Source: Pyrinomonadaceae bacterium (GTDB lineage Bacteria > Acidobacteriota > Blastocatellia > Pyrinomonadales > Pyrinomonadaceae). From it: a stretch of 64,000 nt of DNA. Positions 24,499-33,434 of this stretch are shown here, piece by piece (positions within the stretch are counted from its first letter, which is position 1; each line of letters starts with the position of its first letter). The stretch spans positions 496,001 to 560,000 of the forward strand of contig JAJQRF010000002.1 of NCBI GenBank assembly GCA_021228405.1, in the 5' to 3' direction. Position numbers and translations under genes: made by a program. The notes beneath the pieces were generated by a model. It worked only from the letters and a program-made list of their open reading frames with translations, ran no database searches and was not told the origin of the DNA.

Positions 24499-25752
24499 AT
24501 GAATAAGAAAACTTGTTTTGTAGCAATTGGATTCGGTCCTAAAATCGATTATGAAACCGGCAGGCTTTTGGATTTGGATAAAACCTTTGAATATCTGATA
24601 AAACCTGTCTTCGAGGAGCTGGACATCGAATGTTTCCGCGCCAAGGAGATCAGGCATTCGGGAATCATTGACGTGCCGATGTATGAATGGCTTCTTAAAG
24701 CCGACATAGTGGTTGCGGACATTTCGACGCTCAATCCGAATGCGCTCTATGAACTCGGGGTCCGGCACGCGCTCAGACCGTTCAGCACGATCGTGATCTC
24801 GGAAGATAAGTTGAGGTATCCGTTCGATATTAACCACACTCTTATTCAAAGTTACGAACATTTAGGCAAAGACATCGGTATCAGCGAAGCCAGACGTTTT
24901 ACAAGAGAATTGAAAAAGCTGGTCGAAGAAATTTTAAGCAACAAGAAGAAAGACAGTCCGGTTTATACATATCTTCCGAAATTGAAGGAGCCGTCGCTCA
25001 CGGAAGAGCAAATTGAAGAAATTATAAAAGTAAGCGAAGACAAAGCCCCGTTTTCCGAACTGCTCGAAGATGCCGAAAACGCTAAAAATAACAACGAATT
25101 TACGATTGCCGCCGAGCTTTACAAAGTTTGTCTGAAGTTTGAGCCGCAAAACGTATTCTTACGCCAAAGGCTGGCATTGGTAACTTACAAATCGCAACGT
25201 CCGAATCCTGAAAAAGCCTTGCGAAATGCCGAAAACATTCTTGATGAACTGTTTCCCGAAGAAACGACCGACCCGGAAACGTTGGGATTGTCGGGTGCCA
25301 TTAACAAGCGTTTATATGAACTGACCAATGAAGAAACATACCTTGATAAAGCGATGTGGTTTTACGAACGCGGATTTTATATCCAGCGCGATTATTACAA
25401 CGGAATCAATCTCGCTTATTTGTTAACCGTAAAATCATTAACCGTTGCAGACAGATACGAAGCGATCAGTTTTTACCTGCAAGCCAATCGCATCAGAGAA
25501 AGAATTGTAGAAATTTGCCGCAGATTTATCAACCAGAAGGAATTCAAAAAACGAGGCGACCGGGAATGGATTTATCAATCTCTCGCACAGGCATATCTCG
25601 GCTTGGGACAGGAAGAGAAAATAAATGAAATTATTCCCGAGATCGAAAGTTTGTCGAAAGGTCAGTTCGATCTGGATACTTTCAAAGAACAAAACCGAAA
25701 ACTGATCTCAATGATGGAAGATTTTGTTGGAAAACATAACTATCCAAATTAA
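24499..25752 (+). CDS. TIR/deoxyribosyltransferase-like protein with TRAFs-binding domain
   Basis: A 417-residue protein. Residues 1-150 form a fold of the nucleoside 2-deoxyribosyltransferase/TIR-like kind: CFVAIGFGP, then KADIVVADISTLNPNALYEL with an acidic residue (Glu85) in the catalytic position, then TIVISED. Residues about 190-400 are helical and match the pattern of the MAP3K TRAFs-binding (DUF4071-like) region: AAELYKVCLKFEP, then ETLGLSGAINKRLY and YERGFY with GINLAYLL. The patatin protein at 27829 carries the same module (ETLGIIGAIYKRKW, YYRRGYSEG, GINAAFVLDWL). The two proteins may therefore bind one another or a common partner. Starts 2 bases after the ThsB-like gene. Confidence 0.82.
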   Translation: MNKKTCFVAIGFGPKIDYETGRLLDLDKTFEYLIKPVFEELDIECFRAKEIRHSGIIDVPMYEWLLKADIVVADISTLNPNALYELGVRHALRPFSTIVISEDKLRYPFDINHTLIQSYEHLGKDIGISEARRFTRELKKLVEEILSNKKKDSPVYTYLPKLKEPSLTEEQIEEIIKVSEDKAPFSELLEDAENAKNNNEFTIAAELYKVCLKFEPQNVFLRQRLALVTYKSQRPNPEKALRNAENILDELFPEETTDPETLGLSGAINKRLYELTNEETYLDKAMWFYERGFYIQRDYYNGINLAYLLTVKSLTVADRYEAISFYLQANRIRERIVEICRRFINQKEFKKRGDREWIYQSLAQAYLGLGQEEKINEIIPEIESLSKGQFDLDTFKEQNRKLISMMEDFVGKHNYPN

Positions 25753-25768
25753 AAAACGGGATTATAAA

Positions 25769-26983
25769 ATGAACAAATCGAATGATCTGACATTATTGAA
25801 TTTATCATCCGAAGAACCTACTGTTGCCCGGAATCCTGCCTTTGAGGAAGAAAATTCCATTGCCGAATCAGTAGAGCTTGTTTTATATGAAACGAGTAAA
25901 AGACAAACCTGGGGACAACTGATCGAATCGATGATAATTTCCTCTTTCATTTTTGTTTTTATTTTCCTGATCTTTGCGATCTCGATTTTTACTTACGCCA
26001 CACTCAAGACTGCGGATATTTTTGCCGCTTACGAAAATAATGCCCAGGAGCAACAGAAAAATTATGAGCTGAAAAAGAAAAAAAGACTGGAGGAAAAAGC
26101 TAAATACGATGAAGCCTTAATCAGGGGAGAAAAACCTGTTCCGCCCAAACCGTCCGGCGCATTTGTTTCCGAAGAATCGATTGAAGAATCTGCCTATCAA
26201 TTCGGGGTTGCATTCGGTAAGTTTCTGGCAGGCGCAACCGCACTGGTTTACTTTCTCGTAGTCGTCTTGCTTATCATCTTTCTTTTTTTAAGTTATTTCT
26301 TTCTGCCCGCGATTATTTCCCTGCCTTTTTCGATATTTCTGACGTGGAGCTGGAAAAAACCTTACAACATTCTTTTATTGCGTCCGTTTTCCAAAAAAGA
26401 TACGAGCACGGTCCTGAAAAAAATGGTCAGAAACGGTCTTTCAGGTTTAGGCTTCTTTTACACGCTGGCTGATTCTCAAATAAATCAAAAATGGTATGTT
26501 AAATATCCGATTTTGCTCGGTCAGCTGTCTTTGTTTCAATTCAGATTCCGGAAAATAAAAAATAAAAGATCGGTCGAAAAAATCCGCAAGCTTTTGAACG
26601 GAAAACGCCGTCGCATTTTCAACTGGAGTGTTTCAAAAAACAAGATTTTTGCATTGAGTTGTGCAAATGATTATTGGAAACCGAGCGTCAAGGAACTATT
26701 TTCTCTGGCGGACATTATTATGATCGATCTCAGCGGATTTCGCGCAAATGTTATGTGGGAAGTGGAAGAATGTAGAAGATTGAATTTGCTGGATCGGGTC
26801 GTCTTTTTGGCAAATCAGGAGGACCGGGAAACTTTAGCGGAAAGTTTGAAAAACGCGGAAATCGATTTCGTCCGGAATATTAACTTCTACGGCGATAATC
26901 AGGTGCTCGACACCCAACAGATTTTATATCAAATCGCCGTTAAAATTCCGAATGTCGAATCAAGTTTATCGGTTAATTCGTAA
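25769..26983 (+). CDS. Membrane protein with C-terminal TIR-like domain
   Basis: A 404-residue protein. A 50-residue soluble head, a membrane helix (56-78), a charged Lys/Glu coiled-coil-like stretch (90-125) and a second hydrophobic block (155-195, one or two helices) are followed by a cytoplasmic Rossmann-like domain. That domain begins NILLLRPFSKKDTS and contains LADIIMIDLSGFRANVMWEV and a VVFLANQED strand, resembling TIR/deoxyribosyltransferase-like folds, with Glu in the MWEVEE position. ATG at 25769, 16 bases past the previous stop, is chosen over an overlapping start at 25724. It would place a nucleotide-handling domain at the membrane, perhaps as an effector. Function not demonstrated. 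Confidence 0.78.
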   Translation: MNKSNDLTLLNLSSEEPTVARNPAFEEENSIAESVELVLYETSKRQTWGQLIESMIISSFIFVFIFLIFAISIFTYATLKTADIFAAYENNAQEQQKNYELKKKKRLEEKAKYDEALIRGEKPVPPKPSGAFVSEESIEESAYQFGVAFGKFLAGATALVYFLVVVLLIIFLFLSYFFLPAIISLPFSIFLTWSWKKPYNILLLRPFSKKDTSTVLKKMVRNGLSGLGFFYTLADSQINQKWYVKYPILLGQLSLFQFRFRKIKNKRSVEKIRKLLNGKRRRIFNWSVSKNKIFALSCANDYWKPSVKELFSLADIIMIDLSGFRANVMWEVEECRRLNLLDRVVFLANQEDRETLAESLKNAEIDFVRNINFYGDNQVLDTQQILYQIAVKIPNVESSLSVNS

Positions 26984-27175
26984 ATTTCTTGCTGTAATGT
27001 TTTGGGTCGGCTGAATTGTAGAAACTGGAAAGATAATTTCCTGAAAAAGAAAATCAAGATCAGTGAAACGAAGGAGCTGAAAAGTTTGACCGAGTCATTT
27101 TGATCGAAATTATGCCGCATTCCGAAATTTGAAATGTAAGAGATTTTAAACTAACTGTAAGAAAAACTTAATTTT

Positions 27176-27541
27176 ATGGCGAAAAATCACGTTTTCATCA
27201 ACTACGCGCATCCCGGCAATCAACTGCTGTCTGAAAGCGAAAAAGGATGGATGTGTGATTTCGATGAATCCTTGACGATTTTCCTGAACGGGAAGATCGG
27301 ACGTGAAGCAAAAGTTTGGCGTGACCTGCAAATGACGCGAAATATTCTTTTCAAAGAATTAGATTCTGAAACTATTGTTCACTACCTCGACCTGATTGCG
27401 AAGATTGATATGAACAACGATCCTGAAAGAGCCAAAAAATATTTCAAACAAGCGTTTCCCATTACTGGAAAGATAAGTAAAACAAGTATGTTCAGTCTAG
27501 CATTCAAATTGAAATATGCAGTTAAGCAGTGCGTTATTTGA
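27176..27541 (+). pseudogene. Truncated TIR gene fused to unrelated C-terminus
   Basis: The first 63 or so residues are typical of another TIR subtype: HVFINYAHPGNQLLSESEKG, a FDESLTIFL helix, EAKVWRDLQM and LFKELDSE. The domain then stops before the strand and helix that carry the catalytic glutamate. A 58-residue Lys-rich helical tail without TIR features follows to the stop. An in-frame deletion joining a TIR gene to another coding remnant explains this best; a small non-catalytic TIR adaptor is the alternative. A ribosome site is not evident. Confidence 0.6.
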
Positions 27542-27828
27542 AGATCGGGCTAAAATTCCCGAATCGGGGGCAAGTCCGGAAAACGGTTAATTAAAAACGA
27601 AATTTATGAACCAGGCAAAAGAAGCCGGTATAAAAGCCGAACAAATCAAAAGTCTTGAAAAAAAATCCTGAGATGAAGGACGTTAATTTATGTCAGAAAA
27701 CTGAGCAATAGCTGGCTGGTTATTAAAAATTCTAAAATTTACAAGCAGATTTCAGCCTGATTAAAAGTGCATTTCGTCTTCTTTTTCGGCTGATTCTGAA
27801 TAAAATTCGACCAGATCGATCTAAAATT
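27542..27828. other. Probable decay region before the patatin gene
   Basis: No gene is evident. A 20-codon reading frame starting near 27607 (MNQAKEAGIKAEQIKSLEKK) has helix-like composition and may be gene debris from the truncated TIR locus. No terminator was found, so read-through into the patatin gene is possible. Confidence 0.35.
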
Positions 27829-30516
27829 ATGAATGATTCAATACTTCCGACCGAAGAAAAAACCGTCGTTTCGATAAAATCCGAAGAAGAGCTGGAATCA
27901 CAGGCAAAAGATAATGATTACATTAAAAATTTGCCGACGGATAAGGTTTTAGCGTTGGCTGAAAATCTGAAGGTTTACAAGTCTTTCAGCTATGCGCGGC
28001 GCATTCTGGAAAAAACTGCCGACCGTCCGGAATTAAATATCGACCTTCCCGATTTAACTGCCGACCGCCCGGAATTAAATGAAGCTGAAAAGTTAAAGCT
28101 TAAGTTTTATCAGCAGTTTGCGCTCTGCACTTACAAGGATACCGATCTGCCGCTTGATTCGCGGCTTGATGAGGCTTTGAAGATTTTAGAAAAATTGGGA
28201 AATCTCAATACGACCCGCGAACAGGAAACGCTCGGCATTATCGGCGCGATCTACAAACGAAAATGGGAAGTCGATAGTCAAAAGATGCAACTCGAACGTT
28301 CTCTACTGTATTATCGGCGCGGTTATAGTGAAGGCGTGGAAAACGATTTCGGATACACAGGAATTAATGCCGCTTTTGTTTTGGACTGGCTGGCTTTCCA
28401 GGAAGAAGAAGAAGCCCGCACCGCCAACATAGAATCGTTAACGGCTACGGCACGCCGCGAAAAAGCCCGGGAAATCCGGCAAAACATAGTGAATGAGGTA
28501 ACGCCTCTGATAAATAAGCCGGAAAACAGATGGCTGGAAACCTCGTGGTGGTATTACGGCACACTCGCCGAAGCATATTTCGGTTTGAAAGACTATGAAA
28601 AAGCCGTCGAATGGATAGAAAAAGGAAAAGAAAAGATCGGCAAAATTCCCGAATGGGAAGAAGAAAGCACTCTGCAACAGCTTGCGCGGCTGGCAATCTT
28701 TCAAAGCGACGCGAGCCGTGCGGGAAGTGAATTTGAAGGAACGCCAGCATATAATATGCTTCTCAAAGCGTTTCCCGAACATAAAGCGGCGATTCTCAAC
28801 GCTTTCACCGGAAAAATAGGTCTGGCGTTGTCCGGCGGCGGGTTTCGGGCTTCACTTTATCATATCGGAACGCTCGCCAAACTTGCCGAACTTGGCATCC
28901 TGCAACACGTTGAAGTTTTATCCTGCGTTTCGGGCGGTTCGATCATCGGCGCACATTATTATCTTAAAGTCAGAGAACTACTGAAGAAAAATCCGGACGG
29001 AACAATTTCAAGAGAACATTATATTAAAATAGTTGAAGAAATAGTTGACGAATTTCTCAAAGGCGTTCAGCGTAATATTCGTGTAAGAATGGCATCCGAA
29101 TTTAGGACGAATCTGAAAATGATACTCTCTCGAAACTATTCGCGCACAAAAAGAGCCGGAGAACTTTATGAGAAAGAGATTTTTTCCAAAGTTCCTGACG
29201 GCGAAGGCTCTAAACCGCGCTATATGAGCGAATTGAACATTTACCCTAAAGACGATGTCGAAAAATTCAACCCGAAACTGCATAATTGGCGACGTGGGGC
29301 AAAAGTTCCGATTCTGATCTTGAATTCGGCAACACTCAATACCGGACATAACTGGCAGTTTACAACCACCTGGATGGGCGAATCGCCGGCGAATATCAAT
29401 ACGGCAGTTGACACGAATGACCGACTGCGCCGGATGTATTACCCGGAAGCTCCTGAAGCACACCGCAAAATACGGCTCGGCGACGCAGTTTCCGCCTCTG
29501 CGGGAGTTCCCGGACTTTTCGACCCGCTGACACTGGAAAATCTGTATCCCGAAAGAATTATCCGCCTGGTAGATGGCGGTGTCGGCGATAACCAGGGCAT
29601 TACCAGTCTTTTGGAACAGGATTGTAACGTAGTATTGGTGAGCGACGGCAGTGGTCAAATGGTTTCGGAAAAAGAACCCAGCAACAGTTTGATAAAGGTT
29701 TTGTGGCGTTCCTATCACATCTTCGAGGCGCGCGTCCGCGACGTGCAGTATCGTGATCTGGAACGGCGCAGACGCTCTTCTTTATTACGCGGACTGATGT
29801 TTATACATTTGAAGGAAGACCTTGCCGCCGATCCGATCGATTGGGTTGAGTGTCCTGATCCAGGCAAAAAAAGTGAGGAAACTTTTGTGACGAATTTTAA
29901 TATCTCCAAAGAAGTCCAATTAAATCTGGCGGCAATCCGCACCGACCTTGATTCATTTACCGAGATCGAAGCCTATTCTCTGATGACCAGTGCGTATCGG
30001 ATGACCGAACACGCTTTCAAAAACAAAAAATGTATCAGCGGTTTTTCAGATAGCGGATACGTTAAGAAATGGAAATTTTTAGATATAGAAGAACATCTCC
30101 ACCCCCAAAGCAGAAATTACCAGCATATAAATAAACTTCTTAGCACCGGAGGCAGTACCGTTTTCAAAGTATGGAAACAAGTTCCATTATTAAAGTATTC
30201 TGCAATAATGTTCGCACTATTGTTAGCAGTTTTGATCGTCTGGTTATTTATCAGCAAATCCGACTATAATTTACTCAATGTTTCGATGACCCTCGGCGAA
30301 TTGGGAAAATGGCTGATCGGAATTGCTCTTTCGTTGATCGCCACCTTGATTTTAGGAATTTTCGCTCATCTGATTTATTGGCGAAGTACGATGATGCGAA
30401 TTGTGTTCGGAATGGGAATGTGTTTTTTCGGATGGATTATCGCACTCATTCATTTACGTGTTTTTGATGAAATCTTCCTGAGCCGGGGTAAATTAAAATC
30501 GCTTCCACACAAATAA
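27829..30516 (+). CDS. Patatin-like phospholipase with TRAFs-binding domain and membrane tail
   Basis: An 895-residue protein. Residues about 85-300 are helical and match the TRAFs-binding module of the 24499-25752 protein. Residues 327-600 form a patatin domain. They show GLALSGGGFRASLYH (331-345, oxyanion loop), SCVSGGSIIG with nucleophile Ser368 (the first Gly of GxSxG is Cys here), and RLVDGGVGDNQG with catalytic Asp582. The last 130 residues hold three membrane helices (about 785-805, 820-850 and 855-875). Patatin phospholipases are effectors in CBASS (CapV) and degrade membrane lipids to cause abortive infection. Anchoring by its own helices would place the enzyme at its substrate. Last gene of the island; a convergent histidine kinase gene follows. 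Confidence 0.87.
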   Translation: MNDSILPTEEKTVVSIKSEEELESQAKDNDYIKNLPTDKVLALAENLKVYKSFSYARRILEKTADRPELNIDLPDLTADRPELNEAEKLKLKFYQQFALCTYKDTDLPLDSRLDEALKILEKLGNLNTTREQETLGIIGAIYKRKWEVDSQKMQLERSLLYYRRGYSEGVENDFGYTGINAAFVLDWLAFQEEEEARTANIESLTATARREKAREIRQNIVNEVTPLINKPENRWLETSWWYYGTLAEAYFGLKDYEKAVEWIEKGKEKIGKIPEWEEESTLQQLARLAIFQSDASRAGSEFEGTPAYNMLLKAFPEHKAAILNAFTGKIGLALSGGGFRASLYHIGTLAKLAELGILQHVEVLSCVSGGSIIGAHYYLKVRELLKKNPDGTISREHYIKIVEEIVDEFLKGVQRNIRVRMASEFRTNLKMILSRNYSRTKRAGELYEKEIFSKVPDGEGSKPRYMSELNIYPKDDVEKFNPKLHNWRRGAKVPILILNSATLNTGHNWQFTTTWMGESPANINTAVDTNDRLRRMYYPEAPEAHRKIRLGDAVSASAGVPGLFDPLTLENLYPERIIRLVDGGVGDNQGITSLLEQDCNVVLVSDGSGQMVSEKEPSNSLIKVLWRSYHIFEARVRDVQYRDLERRRRSSLLRGLMFIHLKEDLAADPIDWVECPDPGKKSEETFVTNFNISKEVQLNLAAIRTDLDSFTEIEAYSLMTSAYRMTEHAFKNKKCISGFSDSGYVKKWKFLDIEEHLHPQSRNYQHINKLLSTGGSTVFKVWKQVPLLKYSAIMFALLLAVLIVWLFISKSDYNLLNVSMTLGELGKWLIGIALSLIATLILGIFAHLIYWRSTMMRIVFGMGMCFFGWIIALIHLRVFDEIFLSRGKLKSLPHK

Positions 30517-30546
30517 GCGTTACTGCGGTAAATACGGCGAAGGGAT

Positions 30547-33393
30547 TTAACGGTTTTTTCTTTGGTCATCAGTCGATTTCTTCAGACTAAAAACCGTTCC
30601 CTTCGGCTTATTTTCATTCCACGAAACATCTGCTTCGATCAGAGCCGCGCGCGAACGAATATTTCCGATTCCGCGACCTTTTGCGATGGTGTCGGCGGGC
30701 GCGAAAAACCTTCCGTCGTCGGAAATTTGCAGGACAAATTGATCTTCATCGGAAATCCTGACCATCATTTCGACAAACTCGGCATCCGAATGACGTTTGA
30801 TATTCGTCAAAACTTCCTGCGCTACTCGATAAATCTGCATCTGCACATTCGGCGGGAAATTTATTTCTTCTTCGAGATTTTCCGCCGAAAATTGATGGTT
30901 TTCGATGGTTTGCTGAAGCAGAAATTCGAGCGATGCAAGCAACCCGACGTTTTCCAGCACCGACGGACTCAAATCTTCGCAAATTCGGCGGATTTCGGTC
31001 GAAACCGATTCGATCTCGCCGCGAAAATCGCCCGTATCAGCCTGGATTTTGTCGGACATCAGCATCAATTTTCTCAGATCGGCAAGCGTTTGATCGTGCA
31101 AATCCTGAGCGATTCTTTTACGTTCACGTTCGGCTTCGTTTGCCAGATCGAAACGCGCGGTGGCGAGTTCGCGGTTGGCAAAAACGATTCTCCGGCGTTC
31201 GATGATTGCCCAGATCAACCCGATCAAGGCGATTACCAGCAAAACGCCGAGCGCGGTCGCCGTCCACGGAAACGGCGCGCGGGCGACGGAAAATCTGATC
31301 GTCAAGGGTTCGGAAACAAGCAAATCCTTATTAAAAACACGCGCCTCGACCGAATATTCACCCGCTGAAAGTTCGGTCGGCGAAAGCTGTGCTTCGTTCG
31401 ATAATTTCTTGTCCAAAATCTCGCCGTTCGCATTTTTGAGTAAAAATCCGTATTGAAATTGTTCGGGAAACGTCCGACTGCTCAACCCCGTAACTTCGAG
31501 AAGGAGAGAGTTTTGCGGATATTCCAGTTCGATTTTCCGGGCGATTTCCTCGCTCGTGTGAATTCGTTGCGAAACAACGCGTGAAGCAATGATCTGCGGT
31601 GCAACATCGCCCGGCAGATAGCTGACGACACCGCGATTCGTGCCGATCAAAAGCCGCTCTTCAAACGGTAAGATCGAAAAAACCTGTTCGGAAGGCAAGC
31701 CTTGCTCAACGTTTAAAGAAGTCTGGATAAATCCGAAATTTTCATCTTTTCTGAGGTGAAAAAGTCCGCCCTTGAGCGTCGCCGCCCAAACGTTTTTCGT
31801 GTCGATATAGAGATCGCGCACGTCATTGTCAGCGATAATTTCAGTTAATTCGCCGTTTTGAAAGCGGTAAAGCCCGCGTCCCGTAGCAAACCAAAAATCG
31901 TTTTCGTTTCCTTTGGCGATCTTCCAAATCGCCGCACCGCGAAGTTTTTCAAAAGCCGTTTCATTTTTCGTTTGATTGCCGTCAAATGAAAAAACACCGT
32001 CACGCGCCGTTCCGATCAAAAGTTTTTCCGCGTCATTAAACAAGGCGGTCGGCGCATCGTTCGTCAAGATCGACGTTTGACTCGCTGTTTCAATTACACC
32101 GCGCCCGAAAATTGCCGCATAAGTTTTGTTCTGAAAATTTACGATGGTGCGCGTATCGCCTGTAAAAACGGAACTGCCGTCTAAATTCAAAATACCGTTC
32201 GGAGTTGCGAAATAAATTTCGTTGAGCGGATTCTCACTGATCGAATAGATGGATTTGCCGGAAAATGTCGTATTTTCGACCCAAACCTCGCCTGAAACAG
32301 CGAAAAGTCCGCGATTCGTTCCGGCGTAAATCTGACCGTTTTTTGATCGAAAAAGCGTGCGGACGAAGTTGCTGTTGCCGTTGCCGGAAAGCGTTGTCGT
32401 AAACGGGCTCGACGCATCGAAACGGCAAACGCCGCGATTTGTGCCGATCCACACCACGCCTTCACGGTCGCGAAAAATCGTAAAGATCGTGTTTGAACGA
32501 AGTCCGCCGGCGGTGTTTTCAAATGTAAAATGCGCTGTTTGCTGTTCACCCGAAAATCGAAACAAACCATTTTTTTCCGTTCCGACAAACAGATTGTTTT
32601 CAAAAGGTTCGATGGCGAAAACATTTCCCAAACCTTCGCCGAGCCTGACGGGACGCGCAATGTCCGAGATCGAAAACAGACCGCTTCCCGATTCGTCCGC
32701 TTTGCCGCCGAGCCACGCGTTCCCATTCTTATCCTGCGCCAAAACGTTTACAAAAAATGGTCGCGGGCGGCTGAATGTTTCAAAGGTTTTGCCGTTCTCG
32801 ACGGTTAAAATGCTCCGGCTCTGCGTTCCCGCGATGAGCGTTTCACCAAGTTTTATAAAACCCGTAAGTTTCAGCAGATTGCCGTCGCTTCCGCGCAGAT
32901 TTTCGCTCGGAATTTTTTCGACGCTCAAGGAAGCGGCATCTGAAACCGCGAAAATCAATCCTTCGTTCGTGGCAAGATAAATTTTATCGGAAATAAAGAC
33001 CGAAGTGACGGCAACGTTTTTTGTTTCGTTAACGGCGCGAAAAGTATTGCCGTCGAAAAGAAATGCGCCTCGTTCCGTGCCGATCCAAAGTTTACCGTCG
33101 GCAGAGGTTTCAAGCGCGAGAATTTTTTGCGTTTCGGCGTTTTCGACGGAAACCGTCTGGACGCGTTTGCCGTCGAATTTCGTCAGACCGTTGTCCGTGC
33201 CGAACCACAAAATACCGTCCGAAGTCTGCGCGATTGCGCGAACATTGTCTGAGGGCAAGCCGTTGAAAATAGTCACTGCGCCCCATTGATGAAAATTTTG
33301 TGCAGGCTGTATTTCCTGCGGAAATGTTTCGACGAAAATGACAAAATAGAAAGTAAAAAGTAAAAAAATATTGCTGATTACAGCTTTGACCAT
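30547..33393 (-). CDS. Hybrid-propeller sensor histidine kinase
   Basis: A 948-residue membrane kinase. After a signal sequence the periplasmic part is a large beta-propeller of two-component-regulator repeats (Reg_prop; many copies of GTNRGVxxF and IWFGT), then a Y_Y_Y-type beta domain (about 610-700), one membrane helix (near 705-730), a HisKA_3 region with RIAQDLHDQTL (phospho-His near 765) and a HATPase domain (VAQEVLTNIKRHSDA, GRGIGNIRSRA). It phosphorylates the response regulator just upstream. ATG at 33393 gives a proper signal peptide; a TTG at 33438 overlapping the regulator stop is the alternative. The signal peptide codons overlap a slippage palindrome. Confidence 0.93.
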   Translation of the reverse strand: MVKAVISNIFLLFTFYFVIFVETFPQEIQPAQNFHQWGAVTIFNGLPSDNVRAIAQTSDGILWFGTDNGLTKFDGKRVQTVSVENAETQKILALETSADGKLWIGTERGAFLFDGNTFRAVNETKNVAVTSVFISDKIYLATNEGLIFAVSDAASLSVEKIPSENLRGSDGNLLKLTGFIKLGETLIAGTQSRSILTVENGKTFETFSRPRPFFVNVLAQDKNGNAWLGGKADESGSGLFSISDIARPVRLGEGLGNVFAIEPFENNLFVGTEKNGLFRFSGEQQTAHFTFENTAGGLRSNTIFTIFRDREGVVWIGTNRGVCRFDASSPFTTTLSGNGNSNFVRTLFRSKNGQIYAGTNRGLFAVSGEVWVENTTFSGKSIYSISENPLNEIYFATPNGILNLDGSSVFTGDTRTIVNFQNKTYAAIFGRGVIETASQTSILTNDAPTALFNDAEKLLIGTARDGVFSFDGNQTKNETAFEKLRGAAIWKIAKGNENDFWFATGRGLYRFQNGELTEIIADNDVRDLYIDTKNVWAATLKGGLFHLRKDENFGFIQTSLNVEQGLPSEQVFSILPFEERLLIGTNRGVVSYLPGDVAPQIIASRVVSQRIHTSEEIARKIELEYPQNSLLLEVTGLSSRTFPEQFQYGFLLKNANGEILDKKLSNEAQLSPTELSAGEYSVEARVFNKDLLVSEPLTIRFSVARAPFPWTATALGVLLVIALIGLIWAIIERRRIVFANRELATARFDLANEAERERKRIAQDLHDQTLADLRKLMLMSDKIQADTGDFRGEIESVSTEIRRICEDLSPSVLENVGLLASLEFLLQQTIENHQFSAENLEEEINFPPNVQMQIYRVAQEVLTNIKRHSDAEFVEMMVRISDEDQFVLQISDDGRFFAPADTIAKGRGIGNIRSRAALIEADVSWNENKPKGTVFSLKKSTDDQRKNR

Positions 33394-33421
33394 TTTTTTT
33401 AACTTTTTATTTTTCACTTTC
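33349..33421. repeat. Slippage palindrome spanning the kinase start and signal peptide codons
   Basis: GAAAGTAAAAAGTAAAAAAA (33349-33368) faces a complementary A/T-rich arm (33393-33421, with CTTTTTATTTTTCACTTTC). The left arm encodes the hydrophobic FTFYF part of the signal peptide on the minus strand. It is the same architecture as the intergenic elements, but here it extends into coding sequence. Confidence 0.55.
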
Positions 33422-33434
33422 AAATTTCGATGCT

